Source: Rhodococcus ruber (GTDB taxonomy: Bacteria; Actinomycetota; Actinomycetes; Mycobacteriales; Mycobacteriaceae). From it: a stretch of 64,000 nt of DNA. Of the stretch, positions 9,687-18,965 are shown piece after piece. Location of the stretch: the NCBI RefSeq assembly GCF_027270735.1, contig NZ_JAPWIJ010000005.1:186001-250000 (forward strand), read 5' to 3'. The number at the start of each line of letters is the position of its first letter. Positions within the stretch are counted from its first letter, which is position 1. Under the pieces are notes generated by a model. The model saw only the letters and a list, made by a program, of their open reading frames with translations, ran no database searches and was not told where the DNA came from. Position numbers and translations under genes: made by a program.

Positions 9687-10688
9687 CTAACCTTCGAGTT
9701 CGTGGCGCAGTCTGCGGAACCGATAGTACGTCCACGCAGCGAACCCTGTTGTGAGTATGCCGCCGAGGACAACGACCGACAGAACCCACCAGCCAGGCAC
9801 GAAAAGGCCATCAGTTCGGTAATTGAGGGGAATGACAGCGGCGTTGTCATTCGTGTTCGGTAGGCCGACCGAGGTCGATGGATTCGCGGCCGCCGTCACG
9901 GGCGGTGAAGCCGGCGCTGCTGGATCGCCGCCGGGAGATGCGGGAATCGCAGCGGCGGAACTCAGAGCGTGGGGCTGCACGGAGTTCGATTCTGCAGGCA
10001 GTGCTGGGCTCACCGCGATGGGGAAGACCGCGATCGAGCGCGGGTCATCGGGGGTCGACGCGCACGAAATAGTCGCATTCACTGTTTGATAGGGACCGAC
10101 CGGGCCACCCGTCACGGTCAGCGACGCATTGAACGCCGCCGGACTGGCATCGAGTTGGCTCGTCGCAGAACCGGTGGTCGGCATGTCTACCCGAATTTCA
10201 CCGGTTGCGTCCGGAGGTATCACGATGTCGGACAGGGTGGTCGAGCCACCCAACGCGAGTGGGTTCACTTGCGTGGAGACTTTCCCGGACTGAACACGCG
10301 ACACACGGGCCGCGCTGCTTTGCCCCCCGATAGAAACAGGCAACTCCATGTCCGAGATGACCAACTCGGCTTCTTTGGAGTATTGCGCCGCAAGCGTTGC
10401 AAAGGCGTCTGGCAACCTCATCGAGACTCTGCCCGTCAGACTCACCGTTTGCCCAGGGCTGACGCTGACAGGCGCGTCGATTGTGATCGTCATCGGCATA
10501 GGTTCGCTCCGCGCGAGAGTTTCGTACCCAACGGGAGCGTATTTGCAGGGGTAGCTGACTTGAGTTACCTCAGTCTGTGCGTGAGCCTGCGCAACGAACA
10601 AAGCTGGAGCACCTGGAACGGCGCAGACCACGATCGACGTTGCGAGCACACGAGCGGCATATTTATGAGCCTTCGAATTCTGAGTCAT
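9687..10688 (-). CDS. secreted, C-terminally membrane-anchored protein (DUF6801-like)
   Basis: 333 aa. Residues 1-37 form a Sec signal peptide ending in a probable AQAHA cleavage site. The middle contains two beta-rich segments; YPCKYAPVG near the start and VTGGPVGPYQTVNATISC near residue 205 supply a likely disulfide pair, as in actinobacterial DUF6801 proteins. A Pro/Ala/Ser-rich linker follows, then one transmembrane helix (GWWVLSVVVLGGILTTGFAAWTYY region) and a short basic tail. It lies 12 bp behind the FtsX-type permease gene, so it is probably the extracellular partner of that ABC system. The family assignment is tentative. Confidence 0.65.
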   Translation of the reverse strand: MTQNSKAHKYAARVLATSIVVCAVPGAPALFVAQAHAQTEVTQVSYPCKYAPVGYETLARSEPMPMTITIDAPVSVSPGQTVSLTGRVSMRLPDAFATLAAQYSKEAELVISDMELPVSIGGQSSAARVSRVQSGKVSTQVNPLALGGSTTLSDIVIPPDATGEIRVDMPTTGSATSQLDASPAAFNASLTVTGGPVGPYQTVNATISCASTPDDPRSIAVFPIAVSPALPAESNSVQPHALSSAAAIPASPGGDPAAPASPPVTAAANPSTSVGLPNTNDNAAVIPLNYRTDGLFVPGWWVLSVVVLGGILTTGFAAWTYYRFRRLRHELEG

Positions 10689-10700
10689 ATCTGGAGAACC

Positions 10701-13271
10701 TCACTTCAATAGAGTCCGGTGAAAAGCAGATGCAGGCCGAATGCCAGAAAGTAGGTCAGTCACTCCGACCATCGACAAGCGCGCAACACCAAGCGCGGCC
10801 ACCCACGTAACCGCGGCGAATGCAATCGGTACCGTTGCTGTCGAGCCGAGGCCAGTGCCACTGTCGAGAGCTTCGACAGCTGCGCTCGCGGCGATCATGC
10901 CGAGGACAGATCCCCCTACTGCTGCCGCGAGGGTGACGAGTAGCGATTCGGCGATCACCATGTGGCGCACCGAGGAACCCTCGGCTCCCACCACCCGCAA
11001 GAGCACCACTTCGTCGAGTCTCGTCCGGACAGTCGCTGCTCCAGTGAGGGTGACGCCGGTCAGTGCCAGCCCTAGACCTAAACCGCACACTGCAAGTGCC
11101 AAATCCCTTGCCAGATGTGTCAATAGGACAAGACGAGCCGAGTCGCCCAAGGTCCCGCGTACCTGATAATCGCCTCCCAACAGCGCTGTGGCGTCGATGA
11201 GCGAAATAGCATCCGCCGGATCGACGTCGTCGTGGATGTGTAACCACAGCCCGGAGATTGCTGCGTTGTCGGCGGAAGGACCTGCCGCCTCGGGCGTGAG
11301 GAAGGCTTCGAATGGCAATCCGTCGACGTACTGGACGCGGATGGATCGCGTGGACCCTCCAGGCGGCGTCAACTCTATGTATTGACCATCGGCGAAAGCC
11401 GGGTGGGACGATGCAGCGAGATAGATCGTGTCCGGGCGTGCCCAACCGATCGAGAATCGACCGTTGGTGACCGTGTTCAGTTCGGGCACCGCTGCGACGT
11501 CGATATTTTGGAGCACCGTCGTCGCTGCTGTTGCTTCGTCACCTGACAATTCGGCCTTGTCGATCGTTCGAATAGCAACGGAGGCGGCGACTGCAGGTAA
11601 GCCCACGAGCTTGTCGACGGTCTGCTGATCGACGGTACCGTCCGCGGCAGTCGCGGCTACCATTGCGTCGGCGACGATTTCGGATGTATCCGGCCGGGTG
11701 AACGTCTGATCGAGCGAAGAAAAAGCGACCCATACCATCATCAACAACGCGGTCGCGCAGATCACGGGAAGACCGAAGTTACTGGCTACGAGCGGGTTTC
11801 GGTGCATTCGACCGCCTGCGATTTCGATCAACGGCCAGCGTGCCCGACCGGCGGCCCAGGACGTCGCTTTGCCCAGCTGCGAATAGAAGGCAGGCGTCGA
11901 GCCGACGACTGCAGCGATAAGCAGCGCGTGGACGAGGAGAGTAGTCCAGGGTGGGGTCGTCCAGAGTATTGTGGACGCAAGCGCAACCGCCCAAAGGAAG
12001 GCGATCAGTACAGGCAACATGCCTCGACGAAAACGCACGGCCCAAATGTTCCCCACGCGCATCTTCGAGTCACCCACAGATGGTGTGCCGCGGGTACAGA
12101 CCCACGACGGGCACGCTCCCCCTAGAAATCCGACCACTGCGTATCCGATGGGCACGAGGGCGAGTAGCGTCCAGTCGATCCGAACGTCGGAAAGCCCGAA
12201 GCCCGGAGCGCCTGGTATGTATCCGATCATCGGCACCACCGCGATCGCCAGAACCACGCCGACGACCAAGCCGACCGCACCTCCCACCACACCGATCGAC
12301 GTTGTCTCGGCGAGAATCGCCGCGCGCACCTGACCACGTGTGGCTCCGATGATTCTCAACATTTCTGCGCGCCTACGGCGAGCCGGCACAGATGCCATCA
12401 CAACAGTCGATATCACCACGATCGAGATAACTGCGACGACAATTGCCAACACCGCGGTCGTTGCCCTGAGCGCCGCCACTTCCGATCCGTACACCTCCTT
12501 GGCAGACGAAACGAGTATCTGAGTTGTCTGCGGCCACGCCTGCGGTGTGATCGCCCCGATTGCAGACAAGACCTGAACGATCTCGGTCGGTGTATCCATC
12601 AGTTCGATCCGCAGATCTGTGAAGCCGGTGACCCCCGCAAAGGCTCTGGCGGTATCGAGGGTGACGATGCCGTAGGGGATGGCGTTATGGTCGACGGACG
12701 CGCCCACGTCGACGACACCCACTATCCGCATTGTGGTCGTCGCGCCACCGGGTCGCGACATGGCGACGACGTCTCCGATCGAAAGATGCAGCGAGCGCAT
12801 CGCAGTTCCCGTCAATGCCAGTTCGGCACCGGCCATCGGCGCTCGGCCCTCCGAGATTCGTTGCCAGACCATCTCTTCGGCCGTCGGCGCTGATTCCAGA
12901 TCGATCGACTCGGTTCGGCCGTCGATCCGCAGTGCCGCGCGCGCTCGCACGCTCCCTCCGACAGCCTGCACCTCTCGGAGGTTGCCGATCTCATCGCGCT
13001 CCGACGCCGAGATGCCGGGCTCGACATTCGCGCCTGCATTCTGGACCGTCGCGCTTGCGGCCTCGGTTCGCACGATGATGTCCGTGTTCAGGTACTGAGC
13101 TTCTATTCCCCGCGCAATGCCGTACGATACGCTCGACCCGACCACGGTTGTCAGCGACAAGGCTGCGGCTGACAGAACGACGCACAGCAGCAGGCCAGTC
13201 TTGCGGCTACTTCGGTCTCGAATCGCACTGTGCAGCAACCATGTTGCCCTCGGACCCCGCAGTCGCCTCAC
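10701..13271 (-). CDS. FtsX/MacB-type ABC transporter permease
   Basis: 856 aa from the GTG at 13271, which overlaps the stop of the ATPase gene as GTGA and has GGAG upstream; a longer frame to 13328 would overlap the ATPase gene needlessly. The protein has a first transmembrane helix near the N-terminus, a long extracytoplasmic domain, and two FtsX modules, one ending in the region with RRRRAEMLRIIGATRGQVRAA-like wording and a second near the C-terminus (DEVVLLRVVGAEGSSVRHMV). This is the double-FtsX layout of MacB/LolCE-like mechanotransmission systems. It should work with the ATPase encoded just upstream; the substrate is unknown. Confidence 0.85.
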   Translation of the reverse strand: MRRLRGPRATWLLHSAIRDRSSRKTGLLLCVVLSAAALSLTTVVGSSVSYGIARGIEAQYLNTDIIVRTEAASATVQNAGANVEPGISASERDEIGNLREVQAVGGSVRARAALRIDGRTESIDLESAPTAEEMVWQRISEGRAPMAGAELALTGTAMRSLHLSIGDVVAMSRPGGATTTMRIVGVVDVGASVDHNAIPYGIVTLDTARAFAGVTGFTDLRIELMDTPTEIVQVLSAIGAITPQAWPQTTQILVSSAKEVYGSEVAALRATTAVLAIVVAVISIVVISTVVMASVPARRRRAEMLRIIGATRGQVRAAILAETTSIGVVGGAVGLVVGVVLAIAVVPMIGYIPGAPGFGLSDVRIDWTLLALVPIGYAVVGFLGGACPSWVCTRGTPSVGDSKMRVGNIWAVRFRRGMLPVLIAFLWAVALASTILWTTPPWTTLLVHALLIAAVVGSTPAFYSQLGKATSWAAGRARWPLIEIAGGRMHRNPLVASNFGLPVICATALLMMVWVAFSSLDQTFTRPDTSEIVADAMVAATAADGTVDQQTVDKLVGLPAVAASVAIRTIDKAELSGDEATAATTVLQNIDVAAVPELNTVTNGRFSIGWARPDTIYLAASSHPAFADGQYIELTPPGGSTRSIRVQYVDGLPFEAFLTPEAAGPSADNAAISGLWLHIHDDVDPADAISLIDATALLGGDYQVRGTLGDSARLVLLTHLARDLALAVCGLGLGLALTGVTLTGAATVRTRLDEVVLLRVVGAEGSSVRHMVIAESLLVTLAAAVGGSVLGMIAASAAVEALDSGTGLGSTATVPIAFAAVTWVAALGVARLSMVGVTDLLSGIRPASAFHRTLLK

Positions 13272-14017
13272 GCAATGAACTCCGTCATTCCATGTCCGCG
13301 CTCCATTGTCAGAACACGATCGCACCACGGGAGGACGCGGTCGTCGTGGGTGACGACGAGCACCGTCTGCCCCCGATGATCCGCTGCGAGCCTGAAGAGC
13401 CCCATGACTCTCTCCGCCGCAGCGCGATCCAGGGCACCTGTAGGTTCGTCTGCGAGCACAACGTCCGGCCTGCTGAACAGCGCTCTCGCGACAGCGACTC
13501 GCTGCTGTTGCCCGCCAGACAAATCCCCGGTCGACTTTCGCAGGCAGATGTCGATATCGAGAAGCTGGGCCAACTCGTCCAATTCGACGATGTCGACTGT
13601 TCTTCTACCCAGGCGAACCGGCAGGGTGATGTTCTCCTCGGCAGTGATGTCGGGCAAAAGCTGCAAAGTCTGAAAGACGAAACCGATCTTCTCGCGACGA
13701 AGCCTGGTCAACTTGCGATCACCGAGTGTGGACACGTCGATTCCCCCCACGACGACAGAACCACTGCTTGGCCGAACCAGCCCGGCAAGAAGCTGCAATA
13801 GCGTCGTCTTTCCTACGCCGGAGGGCCCGACAATGGCGGTGAGACTGCCGGCAGCCACACTGAACGACAAGTTCTCGATGGCCCAGGATTCTGTCCCGCC
13901 ACCGTCCGGGTACCGCTTGCCAAGCGCCTGCGCAACAACGACATCCGAGTTGAGAGCATGAAGCCCCTCTGCGTGGCGGTCTCGCTGCACTGCAGTCTCA
14001 CACATCAGACGACACAC
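13268..14017 (-). CDS. LolD/MacB-type ABC transporter ATPase
   Basis: 249 aa from GTG 14017; ATG at 14005 is an equally possible start and no strong ribosome site decides. Walker A GPSGVGKTT, Q-loop FVFQTLQLLPD, signature [15 protein letters not shown] and Walker B VVLADEPTGALD are intact; DEPTGxLD is typical of the LolD/FtsE/MacB group. It energises the FtsX-type permease whose start codon overlaps its stop codon. It heads a three-gene operon of ATPase, permease and secreted anchored protein. Confidence 0.9.
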   Translation of the reverse strand: MCRLMCETAVQRDRHAEGLHALNSDVVVAQALGKRYPDGGGTESWAIENLSFSVAAGSLTAIVGPSGVGKTTLLQLLAGLVRPSSGSVVVGGIDVSTLGDRKLTRLRREKIGFVFQTLQLLPDITAEENITLPVRLGRRTVDIVELDELAQLLDIDICLRKSTGDLSGGQQQRVAVARALFSRPDVVLADEPTGALDRAAAERVMGLFRLAADHRGQTVLVVTHDDRVLPWCDRVLTMERGHGMTEFIA

Positions 14018-15854
14018 TACGTCCGTGAGAACGCCGTCGACAGACTACGAACAGGAAATCGTTCGAACGAAGCATTTCAAGACCACCAGCTTTCTTCCCG
14101 AAAGGCAGATTTACCACCTATGCGCTGTATTCACATGATTGGAATCAGTCGTATAAATATCGCGAAATCGACGCCAGACCTCTATGAGCCACCCAAAATA
14201 TGCGAACAGCGTCACTCGAAGAAGTAGAAAAGGATCCGCAAACGGATGAATGCGTTCTGCGCTTCAACAAAACCTGACCGCGACCCTCATCTGCACTCAG
14301 GACGTTGCCCCGATCATCGCAGCGGACGCTGACTAGTCCCGAATCTTGCTCCGCTTGACTTGTACAGTGAACAAGTTAGGTGACCCTCGGCTTGCTGTCA
14401 AGCGCGATCTCGCGTCGGGACCATGGGCGGGCACGGCTCCCGTGAATACAATCGGGACGCACGATGACGATCACGAGCCTGACGGCGTTGACCACGGTCG
14501 CGATACGGGCATCGACCATGCATTCCGGACTCGAAAGGCACCTTCGTTGAGCATTCTCTGCGGTGGAGTGGAGCGGCTTCCACTCGGCAGTGGGTATGTC
14601 GCCGCCGGGATCGTGGAAGTTTCCAGGAAACAGGTCCTACCACTTGGTCGTCGCGACACCGCAGCCTGGACGCGATTCCGGGCGGACCTACCGTCCGTTT
14701 CCGTTGCGCTGCAATCCGTGTGGCGGGTTCGGTGGGAATGACGGGCTCGGCACGAGCTACCTTGCGAAGCGATGTTCCGGGCGCAGCTATCGATGATTGT
14801 TCCCACCGACCGTCCTGCTCAGACCTCTGCTCGCGCATCCCGGACGTCGAGGCCTGGCCGGTCAGCGTCGTCAGAGTGACCGCACGCCCAGGCCTTCCCA
14901 TCCGCAGGTGGTGCAGTAGGAGAAGATGCGCGTCATTGCCTCACCTGTGGTCGCCGTGTCGACGACATTCTCACTCACAGTTTTGCGTTCACAACGGGAG
15001 ATTGGCCGTGTAAGTAAGCACTGTCTCCTCAAGTTTCCTCGGCTGTCGGAGTCCACACCGATATCGGGCCGTTCAGATCATCGCCCACGCCACCCACGCC
15101 ACCGCTGAGAGTGCGACCACCGCAACGGTGACGTAGAAGAACCGAGCACTCAAGATCAAGGCCGAGCCTTCAGTCGTCGGAGACGGCTCGATACGCATGT
15201 CCATGCTCGGAAGTGGAGTCAGGTCCTCGGGCGACTCGTTGTCCGCATTCGCTGTCGACACCACAGCATGTCCATCCCGGCCCCGCCACTTCACGGCGGT
15301 GAAGGTTAGCTGTGACCAGCTCACGAACGGCGTAGGCCGGTCGGCGGCGTGCTCATCGAGTCAGGGTCGAGTCAGACGGTACTCCTGCGCACGTGCGAAG
15401 GTGCGGACGAGTCCAGGGCCATTCCTAACCCCGCTCGATGAGCCACTGCCGCCGTGCACACCTCGGCGCGCCAACGGCCGCATCGACCATCTCGGCGCGA
15501 AAAACCGCGTGGTCGAATGTCCTTGCCATGACAACCTCACGCTGAAGGGGGTTACGGGCTCGAGCTCCGGGCAGCGCTGATGCAGCTCAGTCGGGGTGGC
15601 TCCTGTGAACGTTCGTGGGTTTTTGATCGCATCCGAACAACAACACGCCGCCCCGGTCTAGGTTATGGCTTGTCGCAGGTCAAACCAAAGAGCGGAGAAA
15701 TCTGGTTCAAGTCGCATGGAGATTGGCATCGAAATCTTCGGCCGAGATGCGTTACAGCCGAAATGGGTTCCACCATATAATTCGCAGCAAAAAGGTCCGG
15801 TCCCCGCGTCATCAGACGTGAGGCCCTGACCAATACTAAAGCCCGAGCGTTAAA
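14018..15854. other. 1.8-kb gene-poor region
   Basis: No frame gives a protein I can support. The frames that exist are Arg/Ser/Cys-rich or change frame repeatedly. At 14464 an ATG opens a short reading MTITSLTALTTVAIRAS that stops after 28 codons; with the promoter-like palindrome at 14355-14382 it may be the start of a gene that has decayed. A minus-strand frame at 15073-15204 ends in a hydrophobic FFYVTVAVVALSAVAWVAW helix and could encode a 43-aa membrane peptide, but it has no ribosome site. Confidence 0.45.
14355..14382 (+). promoter_or_regulatory. promoter-like site with internal TetR-type palindrome
   Basis: TTGACT (14355-14360) and TAGGTG (14377-14382) are spaced like -35 and -10 boxes. 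Between them lies the inverted repeat ACTTGT-ACAGTGA-ACAAGT (14358-14376). A palindrome between the two boxes is the usual arrangement of TetR-family operators. No intact gene follows. Confidence 0.4.
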
Positions 15855-16241
15855 TCAGTTCGCCGCGATAGCGTCGATTTCAATGGTCGAGTCATTGAAG
15901 AGCGCGGCGACGCCGATCAACGTGCTTGCCGGAATATTATTCGTGTCGATGAATTCATCACGGACTCGTCGGTATGTCTGCAGTTTCTCTTTGTCCAGTC
16001 CGGCGACGTAGATGTTCATTCGAACAAGGCTCGAGAAAGTGGCACCGCCGGCTCTCAACGCGCGCTCCAACTCCCGCAGGGTCAGCTCTGCGGCGCGGGC
16101 GAAGTCGCTGGGAACCGACCCGTCCTCCTCGAAACCGACGACGCCCGACACGAACAGGAGATCACCGGCCGCCACCTTGACACTGCCGGAGATGCCCGGG
16201 ACTGTTGGCGCGGGTGTACGGGTAATGCGGTCGTTAGTGAT
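15855..16241 (-). CDS. RidA/YjgF-family enamine deaminase, apparent ATC start
   Basis: The RidA sequence continues upstream of the first standard start (GTG 16175, 106 aa) through SGSVKVAAGDLLFVSGVVG and back to TNDRITRTPAPTVPG, the normal RidA N-terminus. That reading is bounded by an in-frame TGA at about 16256. The only position with correct length (128 aa, as in the family) and a ribosome site (AAGGAG 16249-16254, spacer 7) is an ATC codon at 16241. So the gene either uses the rare ATC start or has suffered an ATG-to-ATC change. RidA hydrolyses reactive enamine/imine intermediates; conserved features here are the SGVVG strand, RMNIYVAGL and the IEIDAIA ending. Probably cytosolic. Confidence 0.8.
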   Translation of the reverse strand: MTNDRITRTPAPTVPGISGSVKVAAGDLLFVSGVVGFEEDGSVPSDFARAAELTLRELERALRAGGATFSSLVRMNIYVAGLDKEKLQTYRRVRDEFIDTNNIPASTLIGVAALFNDSTIEIDAIAAN

Positions 16242-16437
16242 GAAAGATCTCCTTCATGGATGGGTCGAACAGTGGTGATGTAGCTGGGTGTCGATACTGA
16301 TTCGCCACAAAGAGCTGCTGCGCCGGGAAGCGCGTAAAGGATTCGTTGCCGTAATCGGTGACTGTGACTTTCTTCTCGATCCTCGCGATTGAAACACCCT
16401 GAGCCGCAGGGTAGTACGTTCTCGTAGCAAAGACCAC
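16234..16437 (-). pseudogene. 67-aa frame, possible remnant of a gene upstream of ridA
   Basis: The frame reads plausible protein (VSIARIEKKVTVTDYGNESFT, then FPAQQLFVANQY) and ends in KEIFHH with its stop codon overlapping the ridA start region. It looks like the C-terminal end of a longer enzyme whose 5' part is gone, since nothing coherent continues upstream. I do not recognise the family. If translated, it would couple to ridA. Confidence 0.3.
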
Positions 16438-16660
16438 CTAAGTCGTCAACCAGCGGGATCGCGCTTCGATTTCAATCGCGAAATGTTCGGACGCTCGTGC
16501 AGACCGAGCCCGAGGCAGTCAGAGAAATGCAAACCGAACTCCTCGAGCCTGCCAGATCAGGTGACCGACAAAACCCTGTGCTAGCAGCAGAACTGTGAAT
16601 AGGCCCGCGGGAGGAGCCAGGTATGGCGCACCGAAAATGCCGTCGGTTCGGCTGCGCGGG

Positions 16661-17002
16661 TCAGCGATCCAGGGCGATGTCGACGAACACTCGGCCATGG
16701 TCGTCACGGGATGCCGTCGCGATGCCTGTCTGATGAACGCCGCCACGTTCGACATCGACGCGACCGCCCTCGTTGATGAAGTTCCGCCACCAGTTCTTCT
16801 GATCCGGCACCACCACCCTGACCTCCAGGTCTTTACCTTTCCTTTTGAAGGCGACGGGCAGTGAGATTTTCTTACCGGACCTTCGGCCCGTATAGGTCAA
16901 GATGCCCATCCCACGCCCGACTACCTTGCCGAGCACAGGTGCATTCATCACCGCCACAAAGACTTTATTGAACGCTAGCGCCGATTTTTGCAACATGTTC
17001 AT
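16661..17002 (-). CDS. nitroreductase-family deazaflavin-dependent oxidoreductase
   Basis: 113 aa from the ATG at 17002, which has GGAGG eight bases upstream; the frame runs on to 17095 without similarity. Sequence features such as KVFVAVMNAPVLGKVVGRGMGILTYTGRRSGK match the Ddn/DUF385 split-barrel family that uses coenzyme F420, and WWRNFINEGGRVDVERGG matches the second half. Slightly shorter than the usual 130-150 aa. F420-dependent reductases of this kind act on quinones, nitro compounds or other electrophiles in mycobacteria and rhodococci. The hydrophobic N-terminal helix may sit on the membrane. Confidence 0.75.
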   Translation of the reverse strand: MNMLQKSALAFNKVFVAVMNAPVLGKVVGRGMGILTYTGRRSGKKISLPVAFKRKGKDLEVRVVVPDQKNWWRNFINEGGRVDVERGGVHQTGIATASRDDHGRVFVDIALDR

Positions 17003-17906
17003 GGTGTCCGCCTCCGAAATAGGTACCGCCCTGATGCAGGGTAACCGTGATGTCTGTGTCATGGGGATCACCGTATTCGCGCGACCGCGGACCACAGTAC
17101 AGAAAATAACTGTCCGGTCTCGGGCTGAAAAAATAACACCCGATGCCGTTGATCTCGAGATCTATCCCCGGATGCGCCCCGAGCAGGTCGAGATCGTCGT
17201 TCGTGCCGGTTGACCGCATGATGGCGCAACCGGTATCGATCGGCAGCGCTCCGATCCACGGCCCGAGCTAGGGGGTCTGTCGGGTCGTCGGGTTTAGTGA
17301 AGTGCAGCCAGGCGGGCGCGGGTAGCGCCTGGAATCGAGGGACAGCATGGGGTGCGACGACGTGGACTCGCTCACCAGGAAGGGCGCTCGTCTAGATGAA
17401 TAAATGCGCCTTTCACTAGTCGACTTCGCTCGTCTCAGAGCAAAATTCTTATGTTCGACACACCTCGCCTACCGACCGGCGTTGAAGCACGAGGTCAGGT
17501 TTGTTCATCCGAACCACCTATTTCATTGGCCAAGCAATCACGGACCACACGGACCGTTCTGCTCGTCGCGGCCGGATCAGCCCGAGCTGCTTTTGCCGTA
17601 CGGCCAATACCCGCCGAAAGTGATGTCGTACTTGAGGATTCCTCGATCGTTTGACCAGATGTCGCCGCAGTCCGGTCGGTGACTTGTGTTCACCGGCGAC
17701 CCAGGTGTAGGACCTCCGTCGAGGAAGGGGCACATCCTTCATCTCCCCCAGCAGTTTGGTCCCGGGTACTTCGCTCGGGTCATCACGAACGATCCAATAA
17801 ATCTGCGCGGACTTTGGGGCGTACACCTTATCGGGGATGTCGGACGCCAGGGGAACTTCGAGAAACACCTCGGCATGCAGATCATCAGGCGCACAGTCTT
17901 GACGAG
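17003..17906. other. decayed region, no intact gene
   Basis: No intact gene. A minus-strand frame around 17600-17900 contains DLHAEVFLEVPLASDIPDKV and IYWIVRDDP, which recalls part of Uma2-type PD-(D/E)XK proteins (a VEV strand followed by YWIVD), but it has no start or full domain and runs into the transposase fragment. I treat it as a probable remnant only. Confidence 0.4.
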
Positions 17907-18345
17907 GTTAACAGATTGCGGTGACCTTAGCGGTCGCCATCTCAAGTGCCGCGAACAGTGTTGTCGTGCTGTTGCGGACGTAGTTGTGGGTCTGTCGCTC
18001 CGGTATATCCCGATCTGCATCGGCAACGTCGGCGCGGTGCGGTCCAATGCCTGAATCTGCGACTTTTGGTCCACGGACAACACGATCGCGTTCTCCGGCG
18101 GTTGGAGATAGAGGCCGACGATGTCGGTGACTTTCGCGGCCAACTCCGGATCGGTCGAGAACTTGAATGTTTCACTACGCCATGACTGAACGCCGTGCAC
18201 AGGCCACACGCGAGCGACGGTGGCGTGCCCGATCTTCAAGTGATCGGCGAGCAATCTCGAACTCCAATGCGTGACGCCATACTTGGCCGGTGGGGGTGTC
18301 AGGGTCACCGAGATCAAATTCTCGCGGTCGAGGGTGCGAACGTGA
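17907..18345 (-). pseudogene. IS630-family transposase fragment, frameshifted
   Basis: The minus strand reads THWSSRLLADHLKIGHATVA, RSETFKFSTDPELAAKVTDI and LSVDQKSQIQALDRTAP, the well-known middle of IS630-type transposases (first catalytic Asp in SVDQKS). Near 18012 the frame shifts and continues as PERQTHNYVRNSTTTLFAALEM, then stops. The N-terminal helix-turn-helix part and the last catalytic residues are missing, so this is a dead internal fragment. No terminal inverted repeats are seen. Confidence 0.8.
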
Positions 18346-18456
18346 CTCACAATAACTTGAGGCATTTGGTCAGATGAGAGCCTCCGACAGGTAGTGCCCG
18401 GTCAAGAGCTCCGCACGCACCAGCAGATATCTTCGTGACTGGCTGGCATGCGCAAT

Positions 18457-18915
18457 TCAGGCGGACAGGTGGCGGAGTACCGCGAGAACTCGTCGTTGGT
18501 CCGACGGCGACGTTTCCAAGCCGAGCTTGTTGAACAACGTGGTGATGTGCTTCTCGACCGTGCCGTTGGAGAGGAACAACGTACTCGCGATCGCAGTGTT
18601 GGACCGGCCTTCTGCCATGAGCCGCAGAACGTCTCGCTCGCGAGGTGACAGTGTCGCAAGGTCGGTACGGCCGGAAGGTGAGGCACCGACCAGAGCGGCG
18701 GCGACCTCGGGGTCGAGTACGACGTTGCCCGCAGCAATTTGATGAAGCGAGTCGATGAACCCACTGACATCGGCCACTCGATCCTTCAGTAGATATCCCA
18801 CGCCACTGGTCCCCACCCCGAGAAGCGTTCGGGCCCAGTGAACCTCGGCGTATTGCGAGAAGAGCAGCACCCCGACTTTCGGGCGCGATTGCGCGAAACA
18901 ATGGCGCGCGAGCGG
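18457..18915 (-). pseudogene. truncated NarL/LuxR-type response regulator
   Basis: The frame ends with a complete LuxR DNA-binding domain (LSPRERDVLRLMAEGRSNTAIA, then NGTVEKHITTLFNKLGLE). Before it lie the last strands of a receiver domain (PKVGVLLFSQYAEV, then GVGYLLKDRVADV). The first roughly 70 residues, including the phosphorylated Asp, are missing; upstream the reading dissolves at about 18915, next to the broken recombinase. The sensor kinase partner is absent. A start at 18870 would produce a receiver-less DNA-binding protein, but I consider it a remnant. Confidence 0.7.
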
Positions 18916-18965
18916 CGGTGCGGGGAACTCCCCCGCGGCACACGTGCTCGATGAACGGTTCCCGC

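Noticed and set aside
16519..16755. Minus-strand frame ending in a hydrophobic LLLAQGFVGHLIWQ segment
   Set aside because: Overlaps the 3' part of the deazaflavin oxidoreductase gene in another frame; no start or ribosome site after that gene's stop.
16965..17219. 84-codon minus-strand frame before the oxidoreductase gene
   Set aside because: Overlaps the oxidoreductase start and has no family resemblance; possibly decayed DNA.
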